Below, piece after piece: positions 31,801 through 43,800 of a stretch of 64,000 nucleotides of DNA; the first letter of the stretch is position 1, and each line of letters opens with the position of its first letter. The stretch is from Owenia fusiformis (lineage: Eukaryota > Annelida > Polychaeta > Sabellida > Oweniidae): contig CAIIXF020000010.1 of NCBI GenBank assembly GCA_903813345.2, forward strand, positions 29,040,425 through 29,104,424. The letters run 5' to 3'. Under the pieces are notes generated by a model, which saw only the letters and a program-made list of their open reading frames with translations, was not told the DNA's origin and ran no database searches. The translations under genes were made by a program, and so were the position numbers.

Positions 31801-34800
31801 AAAACTACTTTTACAACACGCTCATCCAGTATTAGTACTGACTAGTGGATATTCCAAATAGAATATTTGTGTTCTATATTTACTTGCAGATTATATGTGG
31901 TGCTTTCCAGTCCACTGGCTGGCCCAGTGTTGTAACAGTTGTAGGAAATTGGTTCGGCAAGGGCCGGTAAGCTGATAGTTTTACATTTATTTAATTAACA
32001 GTGAATTTAAGTGAAAATAGCACAAAAAGTAAACCTTCACATTCTCGTATTATCAAACTTGTTTAATTTACCAATGTGTTATTTTTTTTAGTAATTTTCA
32101 AATGATCAATAATATAGTTCTTAAGTTGTGAATTTATCTTGATGCAAAATGCGAAATTTTGAATTCTTGAAAAATTGGAAGAGGAGTGAAGTAATCAACA
32201 GTATTTTGTTGTCATTTTGAATCTTTTTGATTCAAACATATTTACCAACATAGTAGTAACTTTACCCCATGGTGACAATGCTTATGGATTGAGGTCATTT
32301 CTTTTGAACAACACAGTTCTTGATTTTAACAAGCTTATCTGAGATAAACTTTGTTCCCTTTTTTGAATGATGAACATTTTGTTAAAAGTTTAATTTTACT
32401 TTTGATCAACTATTTATACCTTAACAGTAGTTCTTGAACTTTATAACTTTACTTCCTTATCTTTGGTTATTTTGACGTTTTTAAGAATAAAGCGGTCAAA
32501 CCTTTTCAAATATTTTCTTGTTGTATACTTTCAAGCATACTTTTGCAGAATAAAAGCCGTAAAGCATCTATAATGCACTGCTCTGTAAAAATTGTTATAC
32601 TTTAAAATTTACAGAGGATTGTTGTAGTTTTAATGCTTGAGCTCTTCACAGATGTGAAATTTCAAACATTTTGATAGATGTGAATCTGAAATGAATATAC
32701 TGAAAGGGTTAAATGAGTCATTTTTTCTCCAAAATACTTTCTTGTCACCTGATTTTAAGAGTAGGCAGTGAATTAGTTCATCTATTTGTTTGACACTTGA
32801 AATATAGTTTTTTTATTAGACCCTGACTGAATGTTAATTTTCCACCTAAAATTAAGGGGGGGCCTAAAAAGGTATCCCAAACAAAATGTGCTCCAAATGC
32901 CAAAACATGCCACCTATTATCTGTATTTTGCATTAATCATTGAAAAACTTAAAATACGAGGGTTGTCTAAAATGTCTTGAAATTTTTACTCTAATTTCAT
33001 CAAATTTTATTCTTTTGTTGTCATATTTCACTCGGATGTACATGTTTTGATAAAGATCTTCTGTTTCAGACGTGGTTTTATAATGGGAGTCTGGAACTCA
33101 CATACCTCAGTGGGAAATATACTTGGCTCATTGATAGCTGGGGTCTTCGTCAATGACAATTGGGGACTCTCATTCATTGTGCCAGGGATTATCATATCTA
33201 CAATGGGAATTGTAGTCTTCTTCTTTTTAGTGCCAAGTAAGTGATTTCAGTCCTCAATTCTTGTGCCATATATGGTACTGTTAGTGCATGCCAAGTAATA
33301 TTTAGTAATGTGGAGTATGTCTTTTCTATGCCATGTACATAATAGTTTTTAGTTGCATATTTATAATTTATGGAAAACCTCTTCAATTTTCCAATCTTCA
33401 ATCTTTTCTTTTTTGGCCCACTAGATCCTGTATATGGGTGTACATCAACTAGCTATGAGCCTTTTATTACACTTCTTGACATGAGCCATGTGCCACTTAA
33501 AATTTTCAGAATAGAAATATTTTGACCTGGTTATTATGAGTGTTGGTATACTAGCTGTATGCTTTCATTAGGCTAGTTACATTAAGACCCTCTATGTGCC
33601 ATACCCATCCCACCCAAAGCCTCGCTACAACATTTTGTTGAGACATCCATGTTTTTTGTTGCATGACTACAGTAGCCTTTGACATTTTGAGCTGGTATGT
33701 CTTACGAATGTTGTGTACCACTAAAAGCTTGGAGCCTTGAAGATGCATAATTAATGTCTGTTTCTATGTTTTAGAACCAGAGGATATAGGCTGTGATTTA
33801 CCAGATCAAAGTGGCGGGGAGGTAAGTGCATTGCGTTTTTTCAATTCTCCATTACTATGTCAGTTAGTGAAGACTTCTAAAAATGTGACTTGTACAAAAT
33901 ATTGTTCTTACACAAGGATGTTAAAGTATCATCATTTTTAAATGGTATAAAATTTGGGTAAGACTGAAAACAAGAAATATTTTGAAAATGAAATTGGATT
34001 TACAGGCATATAAGTAAAAACTCTTATTATGATCAGATTTTATCTCTTATTAATACCATTAAGTTAGAAACTTTTAATCCCCGACAGAATTTCTGAGTAC
34101 TTACAATGAGGTTTAAATTACATTTGGGAACAATTCTATTCAGTAATTAATGCATTTTTTATTTTCAGGAAAATAATTACAGGGTCCCTCCAGATCATAT
34201 TGAGGTAGGTGTCGTCTGCTCTTAGGGTCAAGGTCACTTATTTTGATCATGTGATCACATTTTTGCATTTAAATAGCTATAATAGCTGTAATTCTCATCC
34301 TTACTGATGTAGGTGGATTTATGTCCATGGAAACCTTTATTGAATAAAGAAATCTAGTTTGTTAAAGACAGTGTTTTGCATAATATTTTCTAAACTGTGT
34401 GTTCGATTTCAGCGTGAACACTATTACGAGTCTCTCAATCAAAATGTAAGTTTTAACAATATTAAGGCTTATTATACGTATACTCTAAATTGCATTAATA
34501 GTATAGAAAATATATGTTTTCTAAGTATCATCTATGCATTACGGTAGATTTCATTTATAAGAATTGGGTGAAACATTTAAGATGAAACCCACAGTAACAC
34601 ATATGATTCATTGTTTATCCTTAGGTGGGGTAGGAGGGAATTTTGATCAAAAGTTCAGCTTTTTGTTTCTTGTTCTTACAGAACATATTGACTCATCTCT
34701 TGAATGTGTCAATCTTTACCCCACTTTGTCACTATGAATACTGAACTAGTAAATGCATTCACTCTACTAAATTATAGATGTCACTTAGGAAGTATATGTT

Positions 34801-37800
34801 TTTTAAGTGTCACTTACTTCTGCATTACTGTGAATTTCATTTATAAGGATTAGGTGAAACATTTAAGATACATCCATTTTCCAACCAAACATATGTATAT
34901 ATTCCTATTTATTTATAACATTCCAAAAGCACCTATTCCCAAACCTCAAAAAAACTTTCACTTTTCCCTCCTATAAATCAAATCAAATAACATTGCAGAT
35001 TAGCTCAAGCTAGTCTTTATCTTCATTGTAGGCTACCTATCAGGTACTTAGTTGATGCATCTCATTTTTATTTCCCAAGCTTTATTAGATAAATTATGTA
35101 AGAAAATCATAATAGAATGTTCATTAATATGTAAAACTTGTTTCCTGTTTTTGTTTACCAATTGTCTTAAATTATAACCTAGGTCTCTATTCCCATGATC
35201 AAACATATCGCTATGTCTCAAGATTTTAATTCCATGAACCATTCAAACTAGACAGTTCCCAGATTTACATACAGTACTGCACTTCTTGGACCTTCCATGC
35301 TAACACACTGCAATGCATGGCTATACCTTCACTACTGACTCAAATATATAGATTGCCAAAAACCATAATAGATATTTGTAAAAATTTCATAGTCTCATTC
35401 CTAAACAGACTTTAAATTTTTTGAATAACAAATTTTAGAATTGCTTTACACACTTTTGAATTACAAAGCCCAGTAGTAACCTAAATACACTTTTGAATTA
35501 CAGGCTGATGATGACGATGAAGAGCCGCTAGTAAACAGTGAACAAGGACTCGTGAAGAAGGAAAAAGCAATCAGTTTTTTCAATGCTTTAAAAATACCTG
35601 TAAGTTGATATATTCATTTATGATACAAGTGCTTTAAAAATTGTAAAGGTTAATAATATACATTTTATTTATTGATAATCATTAGCAGTAATGGGGATGT
35701 ACTGAAAATGTTTTCTTGTCTAATGAATGTATGTATATATCTATTGCCCTTAATAAAAAGAGATGCATTCATGCAATTTTAAAAAGATCAATATGAACAA
35801 ACAAGCACAAAACTAATTCTAATCCATATAAATTGCCAACGTCAGGCTACTGCATTGACATTTGTACAAAATATATCATATTAAAACAGTTGTACATGAA
35901 TCCGAAGAATAAACCTTAAATGACTCAAAGGACACAACCCTTTTCAAAAGCTAAACTCTTTCAAAATTTTGGATTTAGATTTATATATGATCTCACCAGT
36001 ATCTTATTAGAGCATGTAGTAATACACTCTAATAATAAGTGAGAAGTGATTTACCCTTTGGGATCCATGTCTGTTATGTATACACCCCTATGTAAAAAGT
36101 GAAAGTGAAATAAAGTTACTTTGAAATTGAAAATTGAATTGAAATTGGTATAATATAGGACCTAATCACACATGTGGATTTGTCTCAAGTTAGTCCAGAT
36201 TCATCAAGTCACGGAAAGATGCCCATTGATGGATGTATCAATATAAGTGCTCTCTGCTTGGATAAACACCAAATTGTCAAATAACAGAGGATCATGTACT
36301 CAGTGTATTATATCACCATCAGAAGTGGTGACATTTTGTTATAGTCCCCAATTTTTTTGTGGGTGGTGTTTGGCATTCAGTCGTTGGCATTCAGTGTTTG
36401 ACAGTCAGTGTCTGTAACAAATGACAGGTCGTGACATTTTGCATGTTAATGTCTTGTAATATTCTTATGTTTTATTGCAGGGTGTTATAGAGTTTGCTCT
36501 GTGCCTTTTCTTTGCCAAACTGGTTAGCTATACATTCCTGTTCTGGTTGCCTAGTTACATAAAACACACAAGTAAGTCTTTACTTCTGATACGTTAATAG
36601 CTAGAAGCAGATTTATAAGAACAAAATATGAGGTATAAAAAAAATCCATTATATCTCATGAAGTTTTAAAATGTCAAAATCTTGAAATTCTCTTAAAAAA
36701 TGTGGTAAAATTAAAATCTCAGTTCATGCAATCTGATTGGATAATGCAAAAGAGCCAAAATAAAAGATGTCTGAGGGAATATGGATATTTTAAAAGTGAA
36801 GAATAAAGTAACCAGGTATTTAATGAACTCTCTAAAGTATACATATATAATATCGGAGTATCAGTAGTAAGCATAATTGTAGTGAGTGATTTTTGACAAA
36901 TGTTTTTTTATATTTTATATTTTGTGTATTGTTTCAGTGCACACTGACCCTGAAGTAGCTGCTGATTATTCTACTTTGTTTGACGTGGGTGGAATAGTAG
37001 GTATGTAATATTTTTGTAGCATTATAACATGAGGCCTAGGCGGGTTAATTTTCTGTTAAGTATTCATCATTTTCTTTTTCATGCATGCTCTATAATGCAA
37101 AAAGACTTGTTAAAATATAGGAATGCCTAAAAGGATTCTAAAAATGTAACAAAAACTTTTATCTAGGCAAGATTTGGTATGATCTGTTAAGCCCTGTTAA
37201 ACAGACTGTTAAATCATAAGGACCTACCATTAAAAGAAAGGAACATATTAACATAATGCAAAATCCATATTTTTACACAAAGTATACAGCTATAATAACT
37301 ATGCATAAGATTGGTTGCATTGTATTGTTTTAGGGGGTATTTTGGCCTAATTGTTTGTATTGTATTGGGTTAGGGGGTATTTTGGCCTAATTGTTTGTAT
37401 TGTATTGTTTTAGGGGGTATTTTGGCCTAATTGTTTGTATTGTATTGTTTTAGGGGGTATTTTGGCCTAATTGTTTGTATTGTATTGTTTTAGGGGGTAT
37501 TTTGGCCTAATTGTTTGTATTGTATTGTTTTAGGGGGTATTTTGGCCTTATTGTTTGTATTGTATTGTTTTAGGGGGTATTTTGGCCTAATTGTTTGTAT
37601 TGTATTGTTTTAGGGGGTATTTTGGCCTAATTGCTTGTATTGTATTGTTTTAGGGGGTATTTTGGCCTAATTGTTTGTATTGTTTTGTTTTAGGGGGTAT
37701 TTTGGCTGGTGTGGTATCAGATTTGACTGGAGCGAAAGCCACAACCTGTGTAGTAATGTTAGCATTTGCAGCACCTGCCGTAAGTTTAATCCAAACCTCA

Positions 37801-40800
37801 ATTTCTACTAGGTCATGCCAGTTACATGCATTTTCTCTCTGCAATTTCAATGAAGTTCCCTGTACTAATACGTTGGTTCATGTATTTCTATAAAATTTAG
37901 AAACGCAAGTTAATTTTTTATTGGATACCATAATTACAATCTTAATATGGCTGCAGTAATTTGTAATGTTAAATAATCACATATCCAGTGTATGATGCAT
38001 TTAGTTTCTTAAATCATAGCACAGAGTTAAATGTCAAGACTTGGTAAAGATAATACTATAGTTCTAGACATGATAGAGTTTTCTCATATGACTAACCAAG
38101 ATACAACCATCTTTACCCCATGCAAGATATTGCCATCTTTCATCCTAAAAAGTCACACGTGTAAGATGAGATTTACTTGTGACATCACTGGTCTATAAAC
38201 ATCAACAACATAGCAAGAAATACACCGTTGCTAAGAGTATCCATGCTCGTTCTACAAAACTAAGCTGTGACGTCATAACAACAGCTTTGTTGCCTCGTGT
38301 ATCCATGTATTTTCTACAATATTGTTATGACGTCATAACAATTGAAAGATGAAGTTCCATTAATCTGAAGCTATTTTGCACCCAGTTTTGTCATGAAAAC
38401 GTGAAAATAAAGCATAATACAGAGTCATATGAGAAAAACTTTCTTGTACTCGTACCTGTGCAATATCGTCCATTCTTGACTTGCTTTGATAATGTTTCTT
38501 TATCTCGTCTGCGACTCGATAAAGAAGAATTATCAAAGCTCATCAAGAATGGACGATCTTGCACAGGTACTCATATAAGAACCTCTATTTCTCATATGAC
38601 TAACAAAGATACAGCCATCTTTACCCCATGCAAGATATTGCCATCTTTCATCCTAAAAAGTCACACGTGCAAGATGAGATTTACTTGTGACATCATTGGT
38701 CTATAAACATCAACAACATGACAACGGACACACCGTTTCTATGAGTATCCAAGCTAACTCTTCACAACTAAGCTGTGACGTCATAACAATGGAGCTTTGT
38801 TGCCACGTGTATCTATGTATTTTCTTCAATATTGTTATGACGTCATAACAATTGAAAGATGAAGTTCAATTAATTTGAAGCTATTTTTCACTCAGTTTTA
38901 TGATAAAATGGTGAAAATATGGCATAATACAGAGTCATATGAGAAAAACTTTCTTGTACTCGTACCTGTGCAATATCGTCCATTCTTGACTCGCTTTGAT
39001 AATGTTTCTTTATCTCGTCTTTGACTTGATAAAGAAGAATTATCAAAGCTCATCAAGAATGGACGATCTTGCACAGGTACTCATATAAGAACCTCTATAT
39101 CTGAGTTATATAATAAGAATCCTCACTCGACCTTTTGTAATGGCTGGATTTAAAAAGTTAGCTTTATAACTGTATAAGCAAGTTTCTTATTTTCATTCCA
39201 GATGTTTATTTATGAGACATATGCTAGTGTTAGTAATTTAGCAAACATTCTGCTACTGCTGATCACAGGTAGCCTGGTTAATGGTCCATATGCTCTCATC
39301 ACGACGGCTGTTTCAGCTGACCTTGGAACGCACCAAAGTTTACGTGGAAATTCACATGCCCTAGCAACTGTCACTGCAATTATAGATGGCACTGGCTCAA
39401 TGGGTAGGTCCCTGAAGTAGAATTGATAAAACGACAAGAGTCCAACAGAGAAATGGGATGCATTTTCTATTTGTGGTACACATCGCCTGCTTTGGTGATA
39501 ATCAAAATACATAATGTACTCATAATGTTTAGTACGTTGTACCTTATGTATTTAGAATTTCAGAGATGTTTAATGTTTAATTGTTCCTAATCATATATCT
39601 ACAAAAAGTTAACAAATAAAATCACCAACATTCTTTTGTTAAGGTAAAAAAAACATACATAAGAACACATATGTACAATGTGCCTCACAATTGTGTCTTC
39701 CAGGTGCCGCTTTAGGGCCCCTTCTAACAGGCCTAATCAACCCAACAGGATGGCATAATGTCTTCTATATGTTAATAGCTGCAGATATTGCTGCACTTTT
39801 GGTAGGTTCACTTGCAGCAATCGGACCAATAAATTGGTGTAATGCAATCAAACATATCGCTATTATGATCCTCATAGTGGTTACGATGTTTGTTGTGTTT
39901 GTCATTTACAGTACTGGATCTCAGTACTTGACTGGTCGAAGATTGATGTAAATTAGTACTCTATTTTAATTTAAGTACAAAACATTTTCTTATTCTCTGA
40001 CGAAGTAATGTTAGATAAATTTTTATTGGTATGTTCAGTGAAGATGAAAAATGCATTTAAATCAAAGGGATAATTGGTGTAATTCTTATCTGGAATAACC
40101 CTAAAATATTATTTTTATTGATTTATAACTTACACAATCATTCAGTAGTCCTGAATGTGAACCCTCTTTCCTGTAATTATTGAAGTTTGAACAAACTGTT
40201 CATGAAGATTATGAATTTTAAAAGTGAAAAAGGTGCAAGTACATTTTATGTCGGACATTATGTTATGGTCTCAAACTTATTTTGTGATGGCTGTTAGTGT
40301 CATGCATTCCACGTCTGTGACAAATGGCAGGTGGTGAGACTTTGCGTGTTTAATGCCTTGTTTCAGTTTGTAACTTGTACTGCTTACTGGGTGATTTGTT
40401 TCTAGCTTTGATAATTTTAAAAAATATTGTGTAAGTTACATATCTGAGTTTATTTGAATTTTAGGGTGAATGATTTGTAAATGCCACATATTTAGGAATT
40501 TAGATAACATGGGCTAGTTAAACTAGGTGGAAAGGGTTTACTGATATTAAAGTTGGTACAACTTATTTGAAGATTCTACCCTGTTTTCACAATTTTAGTA
40601 AAAAAGTAATGACAAATTATGATTGTAAAGTATATGGGCATTTCAATCTTTTTTTGCATTTATTTAAGGGATATTTTGAAATGTGACCTTATATGAGTTT
40701 ATCTATGATTCAATATAGTGTTTTTTAGGATATTTCAGACTTTTCTGTGTGCTTTGCTGTAATTGTATTTTTATTCTTTCAAATTCCAGTTGCTGCTGAG

Positions 40801-40855
40801 ATTACTATATAAAGAATTTCAGGCCAAATGTTGCCCAAGGGAGTCTGCACCTTAA
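28837..40855 (+). CDS. SLC37A2: SLC37A1/A2-type sugar-phosphate/phosphate antiporter (MFS), 16 exons
   Basis: An ER-type glucose-6-phosphate/phosphate antiporter, by family. Exons with GT-AG borders and consistent phases: 28837-28918, 29926-30022, 30936-31014, 31351-31486, 31890-31966, 33070-33236, 33775-33821, 34169-34204, 34413-34445, 35504-35599, 36481-36571, 36938-37000, 37694-37779, 39202-39403, 39704-39801, 40790-40855. They give 484 residues; vertebrate proteins have about 500-530. The first coding exon (about 20 residues, ending in phase 2) was not found. Landmarks: [12 protein letters not shown] in TM1 with the phosphate-binding Arg of the organophosphate:phosphate antiporter family; glycosylation sites in the first luminal loop; [32 protein letters not shown]; an acidic central loop (ADDDDEEPL); [48 protein letters not shown]-terminal LLYKEFQAK. 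The SRKPIS and NSHTSV motifs fit A1/A2 rather than A3. Introns hold several repeats. Confidence 0.93.
28965..29440. repeat. 23-bp minisatellite grown from a dispersed repeat
   Basis: About sixteen units of 23 bp (GTCTGTAACAATTTGCA plus TTTGGT, with a TTTTCAT variant) run from about 29037 to 29422, in the first seen intron of the SLC37 gene. The left flank (TTGTCTCCAAGTTTTTTGGAG, TTTGGTGGTCAGTGTTTGG) matches the dispersed repeat at 25275, 36310 and 40255, in which GTCTGTAACAAATGGCAG occurs once. The array therefore seems to have expanded from inside that repeat. Confidence 0.85.
30244..30286. repeat. 16-bp short tandem repeat
   Basis: TAAGTATTTATGTAAGTATTTATG and one further copy (about 16 bp unit for TATAAGTATTTATGTA, three near-copies) lie in the second SLC37 intron. 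No function is seen. Confidence 0.6.
30540..30713. mobile_element. GTAGCCAGGATTTGCC-family element in SLC37 intron
   Basis: AGGCCCGTAGCCAGGATTTGCC at the left and CCCCCTGGCTACGGTG at the right are inverted; the interior CTGCATGATTTTGAAAGAAA matches the 23719 copy. It sits in the intron 30023-30935 in sense orientation relative to the other copies and contains a run of 15 G. Confidence 0.7.
31616..31829. mobile_element. 214-bp MITE with TA target duplication
   Basis: CTAGATGAGCGTGGTGTAAA at the left and TTTACAACACGCTCATCCAG at the right are inverted over about 30 bp (27 or so matches, arms extending to AAGTGGTTTTG/CAAAACTACTT). TA flanks both sides (31614-31615, 31830-31831), as for Tc1/mariner-type insertions. 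It lies in the intron 31487-31889. Confidence 0.75.
36310..36470. repeat. Dispersed GTCTGTAACAAATGGCAG repeat, copy 3
   Basis: ATATCACCATCAGAAGTGG, TATAGTCCCCAATTTTTTTG, GGTGGTGTTTGGCATTCAG, GTCTGTAACAAATGACAGG and ATTTTGCATGTTAATGTC occur in the family order. It ends only about 10 bp before the acceptor of exon 36481-36571, so it supplies part of that intron's 3' end. Confidence 0.65.
37321..37680 (+). repeat. 40-bp tandem array duplicating a 3' splice site (9 units)
   Basis: Nine exact-length 40-bp units each contain TTTTAGGGGGTATTTTGGCC preceded by a T-rich tract. The tenth copy of the left half, at 37681, is the true acceptor of exon 37694-37779, sharing the AG and the first 13 exonic bases (GGGGTATTTTGGC). 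Use of most decoys would add the correct first codons (G-G-I-L-A) and then a TAA at once. Unit 2 (37361) has a weakened acceptor (GGGTTAG) and unit 6 (37521) lacks the immediate stop. Confidence 0.95.
38093..39098. repeat. Tandem pair of about 500-bp hairpin-bearing repeats in SLC37 intron
   Basis: Two copies, 38093-38590 and 38591-39098, share CTCATATGACTAAC, TTTACCCCATGCAAGATATTG, AAAAGTCACACGTG, GTGACGTCATAACAA and a terminal hairpin. In copy 1 the hairpin arms are about 38451-38507 and 38514-38571 (CCTGTGCAATATCGTCCATTC and near-complement); in copy 2 about 38961-39018 and 39022-39081. The outer parts AGTCATATGAGAAA and TTTCTCATATGACT are also inverted. Probably a non-autonomous element in tandem. 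It lies in the intron 37780-39201. Confidence 0.85.
39704..39951 (+). CDS. SLC37A2: Alternative extended terminal exon of the SLC37 gene
   Basis: The exon 39704-39801 ends at a usable donor (TTG|GTAGGT) and joins in phase to 40790-40855. If the donor is not used, the frame stays open for 49 more codons to TAA at 39949-39951. The extension contains [13 protein letters not shown] and then a strongly hydrophobic segment ([18 protein letters not shown]), so this isoform would have an extra membrane helix and lose the conserved LLYKEFQ tail. The open frame and its hydrophobicity suggest a real alternative end rather than chance, but this is inferred from sequence only. Confidence 0.5.
40255..40370. 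repeat. Dispersed GTCTGTAACAAATGGCAG repeat, copy 4
   Basis: Degenerate copy with TTATGGTCTCAAAC, TTTTGTGATGGCTGTTAGTGTCA, GTCTGTGACAAATGGCAGGTGGTGA and TTTGCGTGTTTAATGCC. It lies in the last SLC37 intron. Confidence 0.55.
40790..40855 (+). CDS. SLC37A2: Canonical last coding exon of the SLC37 gene
   Basis: After the acceptor AAATTCCAG the exon reads [21 protein letters not shown] and stop. It completes TM12 and the short cytosolic tail, matching the LLxxRLVYKEI tail that I recall of vertebrate SLC37A2. Phase 0 agrees with the donor at 39802. The tail has a CC pair before the end rather than the vertebrate tail sequence. Confidence 0.85.
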   Translation: MLLRLLYKEFQAKCCPRESAP

Positions 40856-43800
40856 GTCATGAAAATTGGTCACTATGGAAACTGGCTACCTTCACATTCT
40901 CCTTGGTGATGGCTGAACTTTCGGGCGATCTCTGAGTAAAAATGGAATCTATGTGATGTTATATGTTTTTTTTGAAACTTTTGTGATTCACTAACTTCCA
41001 TCCAAGGTGCTTTACCGACTATAATGTATAATTTTTTGTCATGATGAACAAATTTCATTTTTTCATTTTGGATTATGTGCATGTCTAGTGGACTTGAAAA
41101 TGTACCATTTTTCTGAGATCATTTATATGTCCCCTTCCGGTTCAATATCCTTCTTTAGATGGGAATCATATATTATGGGGAAAAATTGTAAATTTGACCA
41201 TGTAAAAACCTAAATGGAACACAAGTGGTACCTCAAAATAAGTTGTCAACAAGTAGATGTTCCACTTACAGAGGTTCAGTTTACATTATAAACATTGTAG
41301 TCTACAAGACCTTGTGACCCCTCCCCCTGAACACCTCCCCACCTCTGTGTGAAGGTGTCTAGTAGACGAGGGGGGGGGGGGTCACAGCATCTTTGAGCTA
41401 GACTATAAACATGGGCCAGGGACTTTGAAATGTGTTCCATTTATGTAGATGCACCACTTACAGAGGTGCTACACAGAGTTTACTGTATATGGTATGCAAA
41501 CTGTTTATATGTCTGTAAGTTTATCAAGTCCTCTTTGAAAATAGGTCTAATTCTACCGTCTAGTTTGCTATAAAAATCTTCTAAGTTTTTTTGTTTATAG
41601 TTTTTCTCTTTTCTAGACATTTGTTAAAAGTTTTTAGACATAACTTTTTTTCAGAATAAGTTTTTTACAAATAGGAGATATTCCATTTACAGAGGTTCTG
41701 TTTACATTAAGAACATAATGTTTTGTGAAATTATATAACATAGAAATGCTTAAATGCTCTACACCTCCTAGTAATGGCATTCAAAAAACACTATTGGAAA
41801 AAGAAGTTAAAGGCCCCATGGAAAGTTTAGAAAATGGTAAAAATTCACCTTTAAGGTACTAGAAGGGATAGAAACAAGTTAACAATAAGCTTCGAAAAAG
41901 TTTACAATTTACAATTTTTTCATCAATTGCAAAAATAGCAATTGAATATTAATGTCTCTGAGTTTTATGTTACAAAGATTTTAGTGAATTAGATATTGAT
42001 ATTGAAAATCTATTCTGTTTGTTTTATATTATTGATAATTGTTGTATGATATTTTACTCATAACTTATTGTTTATTGTGAAAAAATATTACCGAGAGTGT
42101 GGATTGTGATATTAGATTAAATACTTATTTTGGGAAAAAAATCAGAATGAAACTATTGAAACATGTCACAACAGAACATGTCACCACAGAACATGTCACC
42201 ACAGAACATTGCTGGCTGGCACCAGTGGAAGTGATGCTCATAATATGAACTTTGAAAAACTTTCTAAATATTAGACCCAAAGGGAATAAAATGGAACAAC
42301 ATGAAGTTCCATTAATGGGAAATAAATAGAATGGAAGCAGAAAGCTGTTTACATGTTATAATACAAACTTTGAAATTCAAAACATTGGATCCAAAAGGAA
42401 TAAAATGAAACAAAAAAGTCGCATTAATGGGAAATAAATATAATGGAAACAGAAAGATGTTCCTTGTCAAAGTTTTGCTGCTATACTATAAATCTCCTAA
42501 TTCAGTTGTACCTCAGGAACCTTCAGAATTGTACAATTGAATCAGATTTATAGTATACAGCAAAAGTTTGACAGTGGTGTTCACATTTTGACTGTCAACG
42601 TTTTTCTGTATCTTATGATCATCTTAATTCAATTGTAAAATCGAAGGTTTTCCAAGGTGCAATATGTGTGTATTTTAGATGTTAATGTGTTTTATATTTA
42701 GAGTTTTTTTAAGTATTTAAGCATTTAAATATTGAAAAATGAATAGTTTTCATGTTTTAGGTTGGTGCAATTTAGTCTTGTTAATTTTTTCAGTTCATAA
42801 TTGAGTAGGATTGAATATTGTAGTCTTTAAGCTGTTGCAGGGCAAATTACTTACAATGACCATGCTGTAAGGTATTTGTCATTTTTTCTAAAAATCATGT
42901 AGTTATTTTTTATGTGAATAGAATAGTTGAGCAAAGAAACAATGTGTACATGTAAATGTATGTAATTCCATTAAGAGTATGTAATAAAATGTTTTCCAAA
43001 ATGCATGTAAGGTTGATGTAAATATATAAGAAAGGATATGTATTTGTATTACAAGTGGGTATAACATGTACATATTATGTAAATAATCGAAAAATATGAA
43101 ATAAGAAATATATATTTCTGCAAAAAGAACTTTAGAGTGCTTTGTTTCTGGTAAATATTTTGCTGCCAATTTTTTTTCACCACAGCAACCAAGTACAGCC
43201 TATCAAACTAAAGAATCATTTAATGAAAGGCATTGAAATCCTTGCCACTATTTCACATCTTTGAAAATTTAGAATGAAAAATAGTAATAAAACTTCGTAA
43301 AAGAGTATCTTTTTTAGAACTTATTTGTAAGATAACTTTGATCAAATGGCGTATCTAGTGTCTATCATGGGCTTTAAACTATTGTCTTGAAAGCCCATGT
43401 GTCTATTTTCTTTAAGAATTCATAAGTTCCGAGTTCATTTTAGTCCAATTCTTCGATTTCAAAGATTATCTTGCGCGTGAAACATTTAAATAGGAGACGA
43501 TCTCCTTTGAATTTAGATCTTCAAATTGCAAGGAAACATTGGATTACTTTTTGAAGATTTTGGGAGGGAGGGGCTATATCAAAGGCTAAGGTCGATAGAA
43601 ATTTAAATAAAGATGGCATGGTAATCGATAAAAAGATAATACTTGATTCTTTTTGGTGCTGCCATCTTTATATCGGCCCAGAACCAATAGGCTATATCTT
43701 ATATAGCCCTTTACAATAAGTAATCATTTAAACTAATGAATTAATGAAGAGGCAAGTATTGATCTGGTGGAGGCAAACCCCTCTACTGAGGGGAAGCAAG

